Shown here piece by piece: positions 44,586 through 53,901 of a stretch of DNA of 64,000 nt (positions are counted from its first letter, which is position 1; each line of letters begins with the position of its first letter). Below the pieces are notes generated by a model that saw only the letters and a program-made list of their open reading frames with translations, was not told where the DNA came from and did not search any database. The stretch is from Acidobacteria bacterium UBA7540 (GTDB lineage Bacteria; Acidobacteriota; Terriglobia; UBA7540). The position numbers were made by a program, and so were the translations under genes. Location: assembly GCA_002478145.1 (NCBI GenBank), contig DLMI01000018.1, positions 64,033 through 128,032 on the forward strand. The letters run 5' to 3'.

Positions 44586-47500
44586 ATGCTCAAGAAAGGG
44601 TTAAATTACGCGCAGAATCTGCTTCGCATTTATTTCAATCCAACGGAGGAATCCTTGATGCCAACCGAATCGAAGCGAAAATCAGCTTTGATGGGAGTCG
44701 GATCGATCATACCGGGCCTGCCCGGTACAGTTTGTGTTTTGGGAATCAGCTTGAGCCTGCTGATGGTGATGGTGGGTTGTGGTGGTGGAACGACGAAAAC
44801 GACGCCCCCTGCAGTGGCGGTTTCCATTACCACGCCCACGAGCGCGCAGATCGTACCTGTGAATGGAACCTTGGCGATTACTGCCGCCGTGGCTAACACG
44901 ACCAATACCGCCGTTACCTGGACCGTGAACGGCGTCACCAATGGCAACTCGGCGTACGGGACCATCTCGGGTTCGGGCTTGACCGTGACTTATAACGCGC
45001 CGCCTACCGTGCCTGGGACGGCCACGTTCAACATTACGGCGACCAGCCAGGCGGATTCCACCAAGTCGGCTTCGGTGAGTGTAACCATTTCGGCCGGAGT
45101 GGCGGTCTCCATGACCACCCCGACCGGCCCGCAGAATTTGGTGGTCAGTTCAACCTTGGGCTTTACCGCCTCGGTGACCGGAACCTCCAACACGGGCGTC
45201 ACCTGGACCGTGAACGGCATCACCAACGGCAACGCGACGTACGGGACCATCACGGGTACGGGCTTGACCGTGACTTATACCGCGCCGGCTGCCATGCCGT
45301 CGCCGGCCACGTTTAACGTTACGGCCACCAGCGTGGCGGATACCACCAAGTCAGCCTCGGTGAGTGTAACCATTTTGCCCCCAGTGGCGGTCTCCATTGT
45401 CACGCCCACCAACTTAACGCAGAACATAGCGGTGAACGGAACCTTGGCGATTACTGCCGCCGTCGCTAACACGTCCAATACCGCCGTTACCTGGACCGTG
45501 AACGGCATCACCAACGGCAACGCGACGTACGGGACCATCTCGGGTACGGGCTTGACCGTGACTTATACCGCGCCGGCTGCCGTGCCGTCGCCGGCCACGT
45601 TTAACGTTTCGGCCACCAGCGTGGCCGATAACACCAAGTCAGCTTCGGTGAGTGTAACTATTTTGCCCGGAGTGGTGGTCTCCATCACCACCCCGACCGG
45701 CGCGCAGAGCTTGGCGGTCAATGCGACCTTGGGCATCACCGCGTCCGTAACGGGAACCGCCAACACGGGCGTCACCTGGACGGTAAATGGCGTTACCAAC
45801 GGCAACGCAACATACGGGACCATCTCGGGTTCGGGCTTGTCCGTGACATATGACGCGCCTGCTGCCGTGCCGTCGCCGGCCACGTTTAATGTTACGGCCA
45901 CCAGCGTGGCGGACACCACCAAGTCAGCTTCGGTGAGTGTCACGATTACGCCTCCTCCCGCCGTGGCGGTCTCCATTACCAGCCCCACCAACTTAACGCA
46001 GAGCGTAGTGGTGAACGGAACCTTGGCGATTACTGCCGCGGTGGCTAACACGTCCAATACCGCCGTTACCTGGACCGTGAACGGCGTTACCAACGGCAAC
46101 GCGACGTACGGGACCATCGCGGGTTCGGGCTTGTCCGTGACCTATGACGCGCCGGCTGCCGTGCCGTCGCCGGCCACGTTCAACGTTACGGCGACCAGCG
46201 TGGCGGATAACACCAAGTCGGCTTCGGTCAGCGTAACGATCGTGGCGATCGGGGCTTGCACGGACACCGGGAGCGAGTCGCTCCTCAGCGGCCAATACGC
46301 CTTCATCCTGAGTGGATATACCGCGGAGTCGAGCTTCCTAGCTGCGGTCGGTTCCTTCACGGCCGATGGCACAGGCAAGATCACTGCGGGGGTAGTCGAT
46401 AGCAATGGTGCCCTCGTCCAATCTGGCGCCAGCATCGATCCTACTCAGAGCTCCTACTCGGTGGGTTCGAACCACCTTGGCTGCGCCACCATCGTAACGA
46501 GCTCGGGCACCTTCACCACAAGGCTCTCCGTCGGCGGTATCACTTCGGGTGTGGCGACAGCGGGCCGCCTGGTCGAGTGGGATAATGCCACCAACATCAA
46601 CTATCTCACCGCGGTGGGTCAGATCCTGAAACAGACCGTTCCCACCAACCTGCCCAGCGGCAATTATGTTTACCAGAACACCGGCGTCTATGGAAGTTCA
46701 AGTCAATACCGCACCGGTGTTGTAGGGATGATAACCATCGAGGCCGGTACCAGCGGCGGTACCGTTACGGGCGGCGAATATGACGTCAACGTGGAGGGTG
46801 TCATCAACGATGGTAATGGTCTCTCCACACCTTACTCAGGCGGTACCGGCACCTACACCGCCCCCGACCCGACGACCGGCCGGTTTACCGTCGCGATAAC
46901 GGGGAACAGCGTGGGCTACCTGGTGTCCGGTTCGCAATTCCTGGAAATGTCGACGGATGCCCTAGCCAGCGACACTGCGGTTCTGGTCGGCATGGGGCAA
47001 CTCCAGAGCGGATCCTTATCCTTAACCACTGGCAGCAATCTAGTCTATTATGTGACGGGGACGGAGAGCGCCGAGCTTGGACTCATCAACGTCACTGGAT
47101 CCACCAGCTTTACGGCCAACTATTACGAGGATGTAGCGGGCGGGCCGGAAAGTCCTCAAGCTCCGGCCTGTACCTACGCCACCGACACCTATGGCCGGGT
47201 GGTAACCAGCGGCGCCACTTGCACAATGTATCTAACTACCTATAAAACAATGTACCCTCCGGTTTTCTACCTAACCGGCCCCAACACGGGTGTCATGCTC
47301 GGAACGGGCGCCGGTGTTTATGTTGGCCAGGTCGAACCGCAGGTGGCCCCGAGCGGCAGCTTCTCCGCCACCTCTCTCTCAGGCACTTTTTATGATGGCG
47401 ATAGTGAGGTGGTCAACGAAGCCGTAAGCGCCGAAATGATAGACGTAGAGGTGTTAACGTTCAACGGTAGCGGCGGCGTCGATATAATCGGTGACTATAT

Positions 47501-47702
47501 TGGTGGCTATATCGGAACCTCAGTCAACCAGGAGGCCGATCAGACCAATAACACCTCGCTCGGAACGGTGAATTCCAATGGTACCTTCAGCACCAATTCT
47601 ACCTACGGGCAGATCAATGCCATCATGATCTCCACTACCAAGGTCGTGGATATCGACAATGCCACACAGCCTTACCCCATCATTTCGGTGGTCAAGCAAT
47701 AG
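44586..47702 (+). CDS. Second Ig-repeat surface lipoprotein with near-identical domains
   Basis: The protein has 1038 residues from the ATG at 44586 (GGAGGAG 6 bases upstream). An in-frame ATG at 44658, also with GGAGG upstream, gives a more usual signal length, so the start is uncertain. The lipobox is MVGC. Five Ig-like domains of ~92 residues follow (~78-550), each with TAVTWTVNG or TGVTWTVNG, NGNATYGTI, and a KSASVSVTI ending; they alternate in two subtypes (A-B-A-B-A). The C-terminal ~480 residues (ESLLSGQYAFIL onward) are homologous to those of the preceding lipoprotein. It is probably a surface adhesin-type paralogue. Confidence 0.85.
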   Translation: MLKKGLNYAQNLLRIYFNPTEESLMPTESKRKSALMGVGSIIPGLPGTVCVLGISLSLLMVMVGCGGGTTKTTPPAVAVSITTPTSAQIVPVNGTLAITAAVANTTNTAVTWTVNGVTNGNSAYGTISGSGLTVTYNAPPTVPGTATFNITATSQADSTKSASVSVTISAGVAVSMTTPTGPQNLVVSSTLGFTASVTGTSNTGVTWTVNGITNGNATYGTITGTGLTVTYTAPAAMPSPATFNVTATSVADTTKSASVSVTILPPVAVSIVTPTNLTQNIAVNGTLAITAAVANTSNTAVTWTVNGITNGNATYGTISGTGLTVTYTAPAAVPSPATFNVSATSVADNTKSASVSVTILPGVVVSITTPTGAQSLAVNATLGITASVTGTANTGVTWTVNGVTNGNATYGTISGSGLSVTYDAPAAVPSPATFNVTATSVADTTKSASVSVTITPPPAVAVSITSPTNLTQSVVVNGTLAITAAVANTSNTAVTWTVNGVTNGNATYGTIAGSGLSVTYDAPAAVPSPATFNVTATSVADNTKSASVSVTIVAIGACTDTGSESLLSGQYAFILSGYTAESSFLAAVGSFTADGTGKITAGVVDSNGALVQSGASIDPTQSSYSVGSNHLGCATIVTSSGTFTTRLSVGGITSGVATAGRLVEWDNATNINYLTAVGQILKQTVPTNLPSGNYVYQNTGVYGSSSQYRTGVVGMITIEAGTSGGTVTGGEYDVNVEGVINDGNGLSTPYSGGTGTYTAPDPTTGRFTVAITGNSVGYLVSGSQFLEMSTDALASDTAVLVGMGQLQSGSLSLTTGSNLVYYVTGTESAELGLINVTGSTSFTANYYEDVAGGPESPQAPACTYATDTYGRVVTSGATCTMYLTTYKTMYPPVFYLTGPNTGVMLGTGAGVYVGQVEPQVAPSGSFSATSLSGTFYDGDSEVVNEAVSAEMIDVEVLTFNGSGGVDIIGDYIGGYIGTSVNQEADQTNNTSLGTVNSNGTFSTNSTYGQINAIMISTTKVVDIDNATQPYPIISVVKQ

Positions 47703-47720
47703 CAGTTAACTTCGCGGGAA

Positions 47721-47750
47721 AGGGCCTTGCCGCTTCGGCGGCAAGGCCCT
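47721..47750 (+). terminator. Perfect 13-bp hairpin with TTCG loop
   Basis: AGGGCCTTGCCGC (47721-47733), loop TTCG, GCGGCAAGGCCCT (47738-47750). It lies 18 bases after the lipoprotein stop and is followed by TCT. It is a very stable terminator-like structure, equivalent to the one at 44166. Confidence 0.75.
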
Positions 47751-47972
47751 TCTGGCAACGGTGGCCAGATGAGATTGAACTTGCGTCGAGAAGCGGCTGG
47801 TTGTATGTTAGCAGCCGCACCGCGCAGCCGGAGTAAGAATCAATATTCGAGTTTGCATTCTTTGAAAGAATTACTTACCAGGAGGCATGCAATGAATAGA
47901 CTGAAAGTGGCGGCTTCGACGTTAATGCTATACTGCTCACTAGATTCCGAACCTAGGGAAAGGAGCGCTCCC

Positions 47973-48575
47973 ATGCGTAACAATGTTTTGAGTGGCGTCA
48001 CAGCGTTTTGCCTCAGGGGAGCTTGCAGGTCACTCGCAAGCTTTCTGCTCGCATTCAGTGCGATGGCATTTCTCTTCACCGGGCCCATCTCCGTTGCACA
48101 GGATTCCAAAACTATCTCCGAACTGCCCGCGCCATCCAGCGGCAAAGCCATCGTCTGTATCTACCGCACGTACAGATTCACCGGTTCGTCCTCACACGAC
48201 GAGATTTTTGTCAACGGCAAACATCTCGGCAAACTCCTCAGCAGCGAGTACGAATTCACGGAAGTGCCGCCGGGGACTGTTGTGATTTCCGGATTCCCCA
48301 AGGAGTACTACGGAAGCGTCATCATGTCCGCCATGGCGGCCGCCAATCAAGCCAGGCAGAAAGAAAACGAGCGGGCCCGGTTTGAGGCGGAGGCGGGCAA
48401 AACCTATTACTTCAAATGGACCGCCGGAGTCGCGGCAACTGGGATCAAGGTCACGCCTGAGGATCCCGAGAAGGGAGCCAAAGAGATACGCAAACTCCAT
48501 CTCTCCAAGCCCCCTGACGACAAGGAAGAAGCGAAACCCGGAACGAAAGACGCCGACAAACCGCCAGCGAACTAA
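47973..48575 (+). CDS. DUF2846-like exported protein
   Basis: The protein has 200 residues from the ATG at 47973 (AAGGAG upstream). A signal peptide is present (SFLLAFSAMAFLFTGPISVA). The mature part has KAIVCIYRTYRF, HDEIFVNGKHLGKLLS and FTEVPPGTVVISG, the pattern of DUF2846/PEGA-related small envelope domains, then KTYYFKWTAGVAATGIKV. A charged tail (DDKEEAKPGTKDADKPPAN) ends it. An alternative in-frame ATG at 47892 also has AGGAGG upstream, but it adds a second hydrophobic leader (MNRLKVAASTLMLYCSL) that looks like a duplicated remnant. The function is unknown. Confidence 0.7.
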   Translation: MRNNVLSGVTAFCLRGACRSLASFLLAFSAMAFLFTGPISVAQDSKTISELPAPSSGKAIVCIYRTYRFTGSSSHDEIFVNGKHLGKLLSSEYEFTEVPPGTVVISGFPKEYYGSVIMSAMAAANQARQKENERARFEAEAGKTYYFKWTAGVAATGIKVTPEDPEKGAKEIRKLHLSKPPDDKEEAKPGTKDADKPPAN

Positions 48576-48646
48576 CATCGCTCCGGCTGATTGTGAGCTA
48601 TCGGTGAACGTGCGTGACCTGATTGCGTTGATAGCGTCGGTCTGAG

Positions 48647-48946
48647 GTTACCGACAAGTCCTCAACTGCGGCCCGTGTCTATACTCTGGACGGTGAAGTC
48701 CTGGAGTGGCACAAAGGCAACACGGCGGAACGGATGCTCATCGCCGCCGGTTCGGTGGCGGGACGCGAAAACGCCAAGATCCACTTCTGGCTGACGGACA
48801 AAGATGGGAAGACGGTCTTCGAGACAACCGACGTTATCCGGTCACTCTGGATGCGCAACAAGAAGATGAAATCAACCGGGATGCTCGCGCGACCGTTCAG
48901 GGAGAAAGTCGCTGAGCGCTTGAAAGAGGCGAAGCTGGCGACCTAG
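48647..48946 (+). pseudogene. 5'-truncated gene remnant (DUF4410-like?)
   Basis: The frame from 48647 reads YTLDGEVLEWHKGNTAERML, IAAGSVAGRENAKIHFWLTD, KDGKTVFETTD and ends REKVAERLKEAKLAT. This pattern (small-residue turn, then alternating strands, then a C-terminal helix) resembles the C-terminal part of exported DUF4410-type proteins. No signal peptide or ribosome binding site precedes it, and an in-frame stop lies at 48632. An ATG at 48734 would give only 70 residues. A truncated remnant is the best reading. Confidence 0.4.
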
Positions 48947-48970
48947 GGTGTCCCAGTACAATAGTTGGGG

Positions 48971-49027
48971 CGGGCGGGGTGGCGCATACGTCCCGACGGT
49001 TCTTGTCGGGATGTATGCGAACACCCG
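48971..49027. repeat. REP-like palindrome (GCATACATCCCGAC family, inverted copy)
   Basis: GGCGCATACGTCCCGACGG and CTTGTCGGGATGTATGCG form the arms. On the minus strand it nearly matches the element at 36191-36238. Confidence 0.65.
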
Positions 49028-49234
49028 TAGACATTCCGTCCCTTGACAGGCGGCGGGTGTCATGATAGCCTATGTGTGTGAGCAACTTTGTTGACGTATC
49101 ACGCCTCGCTCTCTTGTTTCGCATAGTGGCGAGCCATGGCCCTCATGGGCGCCCCAGCATCACTCGCTCAATTGTCCTGCAGCTCAACAAAGCCTACCAA
49201 CCTTGAAAGGAATTCTTTTTTTTGACGGAGCAAT

Positions 49235-49348
49235 GCGGGAATGTCATTGAAAACAAAGTACCGCTGTGGAAAACCCCGGGGAGAAGCGGGAATGTCTATG
49301 AAAACACAGGAGATAGGAGCAGAAAGCGGGAATGTCATTGAAAAGAAA
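49235..49348 (+). repeat. Three short direct repeats (GCGGGAATGTCATTGAAAA)
   Basis: Copies start at 49235, 49286 and 49326, about 50 and 40 bases apart; the middle one reads TCTATG for TCATTG. There is no coding potential between them. Multiple copies of a ~20-base word near an end are typical of transposase-binding sites at the ends of some insertion sequences, so this may be an IS remnant. Confidence 0.6.
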
Positions 49349-49533
49349 GGAGGTAGGTCGTAGGTGAGGAAGGGCAGGATTCAGGAGCCAGGAGGCAGAA
49401 TGAAGGGCACCTGCTCTCCGCCGACTGCCTTCGGCTCACTGCCGACTGCCTAGCGGGGCAATGAGAACTCGGTCTTTGGGTTACGGCTAAGGGCCGCGCT
49501 GTTGGACTCCAGTCACTCGTGGCTCTGTGCCCA

Positions 49534-52500
49534 TTACCTGGCCACGCTCGAAACGCACTGCATCGTGGAAAGATAACCCTTTTGCAGAATGGGTGGGGCG
49601 CCCAGCGTGTCCAGGTCAAATTGCACCGTCACAGGCTTGCCGCTGGGAGCGGTAACGGGCCTTCCGCCCGCGACGCGCAGCACCCACTCAATGTTGTAAG
49701 TGGTCCCGGTTTGCTGCCACCTGTCAGCATCGGCAAAGAAGTGGAAGACTCCCCAGGTTCCATCGTAGCTCGGGAATCCCAATTCCGACCCACCTGAGAT
49801 CTTCACCGTCAGGCTAACGCCCTGTGAGGTGGTGCCCGGCCACATAAACTGCTTGAATGCTGCGTTTCCGCCTTTGTAAGTCATGGCCTGGCCGTCGATG
49901 TTCATGGTCAGGCTGCCGACGCTCTCAGTCGGATGGGGGCGAAGCGCGTACTTGAATTGGATCTGCCCGGGTCCACCCGTGTAGAGAGCCCGCTGAAGGC
50001 TCATGGCCCGGTTGAAGAAGCTGAGGAATGCGGGATTTACCTGCTGATTGCCTGCGGGGTTTGGAGCATACCCAACCCCCTGAGGAAGCAGAAGGTTCTT
50101 CAGCGAGGCATTGTAGAACTGAGAGAGCGCGCCGTTGGCGGGATCAAAAAACGCTGCAAGTTCCTGCGGCGAGGCGTCCACGGTGGCCTTGGCGTTAAAG
50201 GGAAACTTGGCTGCCAGAGGGCTCATTTGCGCGCACAAGCCTGCGCCACTCACCGGCCCGGGGCGCAAGACCGCTGAGACCCAGGCGATGGGAGCAAGCA
50301 GCAGATTCTGAACCGTCCCGTCCACATGCGCTTCTTGGTCGATTTTGAATCCCTGGCCAATCTGCCGGGCAGCTTGCTGCGCCATCGAGGCAGGGCTCAT
50401 GCACTGCTGTTTCGCAGCCTCCTTCTGCTCGGCGGGGCTATTGTTGACCTGGTCCAAACAGGCCTGGATTCCACTCAGACCGGAAACGTACTGGGAATTT
50501 TGGGGGCCGATATATTGGTCCTGGCAATTTGGTGAAACCACGACCTGGACAGGTTGGAAAGCTTTTGCGATGTCCGGCTGGTCAACGGCCGTATTCTGGG
50601 CTGCGGTGCAGAACAGAGCTAGCAGGGGAGACTGATTGCTCGAAGTCTTTGCGAGCTTTTGCGAGGCGTCGGGGAGGCTGTTGTAACGGACTACGTTCGC
50701 GCTCTTCAAGAATGCGCGCCATTGAGTGATATAGTCCTGCTGGTATCGAACTTGGAGGTCCTGTGCGAGCTTTGCGGTGTCCACATTCTGGGCACTCCCC
50801 GGGCCTAGTACCCACTCTTCTCCACTGAAATACCTGGGCAGATTCTTGAAGGCGTCCTGCATGAAGGCCCAGCCGGCTTTGGTAAAGGCGCCTTCCACTT
50901 CCTTTCCGTCAATGACGACTTCCGCAGAGCCGGGGAACTTGCGGTTAAAATTGATCGAGGGGTCGGCTTTTGAGGCTTCCGCCAGCATGAAGCGATATAC
51001 GCGCTCAGCGCCTGAGAACTGTGAGAGGTAATTGCGAGCGCGCGCCACCGCGAGCGTGTCGTTCTCGGATGAATAGGGATTCGCCTCCTTGAGTTGGTCG
51101 CTATAGAAATCGAACTGTTTCTGTGCCAATTGCACCCGATCCGGGTCAATGTCCCGGCCCGCAGCCCAGGCCTTCAGGAGCACGGGGGAGAGGAACAGGC
51201 GGGTGCTCTTGTCGTGATTGGAGGTTGTAATCAGATAAGCTTTCAGAGTGTCGTACACCGGGCCGTACTGATCGTTTGGGCCAGGTGTGCCGGGAAGGGC
51301 AGAGAGCGTCTGCACAAGGGTGGCTTGCGTCTGTCCAAAGAGAAGCTTCCGGAAGTGTTGAAAATAGATCTTTCGGACATCCGGGTAAAGCGAACTTCCA
51401 GTGTATAAGCCCCAGCGCATCCCGAATGGCGCGCCCTCCCGTTCGTACTGGGCCAGAGTCTCAACCGACTGACGGAGGGTCTCAAGCCGGTTGAGGGCAT
51501 CGAGGGAGGGGAGTTGCTGGGCCGTCAGTTGAACATTCGAAATCCCCTGAGCGGCATTCAGCACCTGCGATTCCAGGTTCTTGTTCTCAACGAACGAAAC
51601 AATGAAACCAACAATGAAAATGAGCAGGAGCCCCGTCGCCGCGGCCAGCAGCACCCTTCTCCATAGGCTCGTCTTGGTGCTGGAAGCGCTCGCGGTGAGG
51701 GCGGATGTATCTTTCAGAAGGATGTCATTAAAAAAATGGGGGAGGAAGGTCCACTGCGCCACTCGGCGGCTCTCGCCCTTTTCCTCAGCCATGGCCGGTC
51801 GGGCAGGCTGGGCGGCGAGCTTCTGGACGTCGAATAACCCTGTGGCGCGGAGCGCCCCTTTGCCAGCAGCGGGATGAGTGAGCGGTTCGTCTCTTACCAG
51901 AGTGGGCGCGGGCGCACTAATGACAATGGGGCGAACTCCGCTGAAGTAGAAGCCGCGAAGGAACGGCCCGGTTCGCAACTGGCTAGGCCGGCAGAGGTCC
52001 ACGAGCAACTGGACAAGCAGGGGCCGGAGTTTCCGGAATTCCCGTGGAAACTCGTATACGGAGGGGCGCTTGGTCGGGTCATATTCCCTCGGAAGGTACA
52101 TGAGACGCTTTTCGGCCAGGGAATAGAAGAGATTATCGAAGGCGGCCGAGACTCGAGCCGTTTCCTGCTCGGCGTAGACTTCCCCGGCGTAGGAGACCAT
52201 GGGCAGCGTGGCGCCCATGACCAGAGTCGCCTCTTCGTTGGTCAAATTGCGAACGTAATCCTGGAAGAATTGCAGTCGGTCGGCTCGCGTGAAGAGGACG
52301 TAAACCGGAAGGCTGATTCCCAGGAACTGAGAAATCTCGCGCAGCCGGGTGCGGAGCCGGTCGCTACTGGCGCCCATGGCTTCCGCCGCACCTGGTTTCA
52401 TGAAGCTTTCACAGTCAACGCAAACCAAGGCCGCGCGCGGCGCCTGCGTTCCCTTGCCAAACACCGAATGCAGCCGGCCGGGAGCAAGCTTCTTCACGAG

Positions 52501-53019
52501 CTTTGCCCATCTAGCAGGTTCAGAGAGGAGTTGGCCGCCCGCCTCGGCAAAGATAGACTGGCGCGTGAACCAAAGGTTCGCAGCCCGGGTGGGAATCGGG
52601 ACCTTGTCCTGCCCGGTATGCCCGGCCAGCAACTCAGGGTCGAGACCTGAGTGCAGAACCACGCTGGTTTTTGCCGAGCCGCTTTCACCCACAACGAAGA
52701 ACACCGGCAGATTGCCGATCCTCGCATTGCGGCCAAGTTGGGAGCCCTGGAGGCGGGACTCGGCTTCGCGAATCAGGACCTCGATTTCACCAGTCCCGCC
52801 GCTTGCCCCTTGGGCCATTTCCGCAGCGCGTTCTTTGTCCCGTACCCTGAGCCACCACACGATGGTGATGAACGCCGCAATACCGATCAGGGCCAGGACG
52901 ATGCGCAGTATCCAAAGGCTGTTCCCCTGCAAGTGCAGCCAGGAGGCGATAAACCAGGATAGGACCAGCCAGACAATAAGCGCCAAAGCGGCAATCCAAT
53001 ACTTTAAGGTGTTATTCAC
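49534..53019 (-). CDS. tssM: T6SS membrane-complex protein TssM (IcmF)
   Basis: The protein has 1161 residues. It has two N-terminal membrane spans (~7-27 and ~38-57), a cytoplasmic NTPase-like domain with Walker A GESGSAKT (111-118), a third span near 456-476, and a long periplasmic part with an IcmF C-terminal beta domain (SLTMNIDGQAMTYKGG, WPGTTSQGVSLTVKISGG, WGVFHFFADADRW). TssM spans the inner membrane and links the baseplate to the outer membrane; the Walker motif is intact here. It starts 9 bases after tssL on the minus strand, opposite to the main T6SS operon. Confidence 0.95.
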   Translation of the reverse strand: MNNTLKYWIAALALIVWLVLSWFIASWLHLQGNSLWILRIVLALIGIAAFITIVWWLRVRDKERAAEMAQGASGGTGEIEVLIREAESRLQGSQLGRNARIGNLPVFFVVGESGSAKTSVVLHSGLDPELLAGHTGQDKVPIPTRAANLWFTRQSIFAEAGGQLLSEPARWAKLVKKLAPGRLHSVFGKGTQAPRAALVCVDCESFMKPGAAEAMGASSDRLRTRLREISQFLGISLPVYVLFTRADRLQFFQDYVRNLTNEEATLVMGATLPMVSYAGEVYAEQETARVSAAFDNLFYSLAEKRLMYLPREYDPTKRPSVYEFPREFRKLRPLLVQLLVDLCRPSQLRTGPFLRGFYFSGVRPIVISAPAPTLVRDEPLTHPAAGKGALRATGLFDVQKLAAQPARPAMAEEKGESRRVAQWTFLPHFFNDILLKDTSALTASASSTKTSLWRRVLLAAATGLLLIFIVGFIVSFVENKNLESQVLNAAQGISNVQLTAQQLPSLDALNRLETLRQSVETLAQYEREGAPFGMRWGLYTGSSLYPDVRKIYFQHFRKLLFGQTQATLVQTLSALPGTPGPNDQYGPVYDTLKAYLITTSNHDKSTRLFLSPVLLKAWAAGRDIDPDRVQLAQKQFDFYSDQLKEANPYSSENDTLAVARARNYLSQFSGAERVYRFMLAEASKADPSINFNRKFPGSAEVVIDGKEVEGAFTKAGWAFMQDAFKNLPRYFSGEEWVLGPGSAQNVDTAKLAQDLQVRYQQDYITQWRAFLKSANVVRYNSLPDASQKLAKTSSNQSPLLALFCTAAQNTAVDQPDIAKAFQPVQVVVSPNCQDQYIGPQNSQYVSGLSGIQACLDQVNNSPAEQKEAAKQQCMSPASMAQQAARQIGQGFKIDQEAHVDGTVQNLLLAPIAWVSAVLRPGPVSGAGLCAQMSPLAAKFPFNAKATVDASPQELAAFFDPANGALSQFYNASLKNLLLPQGVGYAPNPAGNQQVNPAFLSFFNRAMSLQRALYTGGPGQIQFKYALRPHPTESVGSLTMNIDGQAMTYKGGNAAFKQFMWPGTTSQGVSLTVKISGGSELGFPSYDGTWGVFHFFADADRWQQTGTTYNIEWVLRVAGGRPVTAPSGKPVTVQFDLDTLGAPPILQKGYLSTMQCVSSVAR

Positions 53020-53028
53020 GGCAACTCC

Positions 53029-53811
53029 CTACTGTGTTGTGATGGAGGCTGTGGAGTGCAAACCGGATGCGCCCGACATCAAGGCGAACTTGAAGCCGAC
53101 AAACAATAACAGAGCCAGAAGAAGAAACCCCACCGCCCCGAAGGCCAGCCTGCGCACCCAAGGGTCGTAGGCCCTTGGCCGCACCGCATCCCGTGGAGGC
53201 GACCAGTTCGGTGACAGCGGGCGTACTCCTCCACGAATGCGCTGCATCTTATCCGCTATCGCCTCCAACACTGCATGTATGCCCTCTTGGCCGCTGAGGC
53301 TGTAACGGCCGCGGTACCCCAGCAGGAGACACAGGGCAAAGACCTCCAGCGTATCGGCGAGCTGGGGGGAATCGCTACGGGCAAGAAGGCGGTCAATGCA
53401 CTGAAAGAAAATCTCTCCTGCTGTATGCCCGCCGAACAATTCCTCCTGCAAGGGCATACGAGGCCAATCGGCGAAGACAGGATTATTGGAGTTGAGAATA
53501 GACTCGTCCAGGAACGCCACGATGGCAAACGTGGCTAGCCGGGTGTCTTCAACGGGATAGCCTTTTGACGTAGCCTCCGACTCGGCCGCGCTAATCCCTG
53601 CCTTCATCTGCTTGCGGAATGCGCCTGCATCCGTGGCGGCCTGGCGATTTGAGCGGAGGCGCGTAATTGCCGTCAGAACCTCCTGATAAATCAGGGCCAG
53701 GTTTTCACGGCCTTGCGCCGGGGAAGAGCCGGGGCTTTGAGGAATTGCTGCTTGGGACGGATATACACCCACTTTGGACCTCTTATGGAGAGCTGTAAAA
53801 TACGGCGACAT
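53029..53811 (-). CDS. tssL: T6SS inner-membrane protein TssL (DotU)
   Basis: The protein has 260 residues with the DotU fold: ATFAIVAFLDESILNS, WPRMPLQEELFGGHTAGEIF and LCLLLGYRGRYSLSG. A single C-terminal membrane anchor lies at ~222-244 (LAFGAVGFLLLALLLFVGF). There is no peptidoglycan-binding OmpA extension. GGAGAATGA precedes the ATG. It sits between tssK and tssM, all on the minus strand, and forms the membrane complex with TssM. Confidence 0.94.
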   Translation of the reverse strand: MSPYFTALHKRSKVGVYPSQAAIPQSPGSSPAQGRENLALIYQEVLTAITRLRSNRQAATDAGAFRKQMKAGISAAESEATSKGYPVEDTRLATFAIVAFLDESILNSNNPVFADWPRMPLQEELFGGHTAGEIFFQCIDRLLARSDSPQLADTLEVFALCLLLGYRGRYSLSGQEGIHAVLEAIADKMQRIRGGVRPLSPNWSPPRDAVRPRAYDPWVRRLAFGAVGFLLLALLLFVGFKFALMSGASGLHSTASITTQ

Positions 53812-53901
53812 TCATTCTCCATAGTGTCGCTCTGTGAGCGGCGAACAACGCCGGTCGCAGACCGGGGCTATAAGAGAAATCGTCGCACCATCTTGCCAAC
53901 C

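Larger units (their letters stand above)
48576..49533. other. Long region with a gene remnant, a REP-like palindrome and short direct repeats
   Basis: It holds the remnant at 48647-48946, the palindrome at 48971-49027 and three short direct repeats between 49235 and 49348. No intact gene is supported. It separates the lipoprotein block from the tssM end. Confidence 0.5.

Noticed and set aside
47892..47972. Upstream ATG as start of the DUF2846-like protein
   Set aside because: It has a good ribosome binding site but would place two hydrophobic leaders in a row; the same leader recurs as a remnant at 44332.
49235..49348. CRISPR-like array of three repeats
   Set aside because: The repeats are imperfect, spacings are unequal (about 50 and 40), only three copies exist and no cas genes are nearby.
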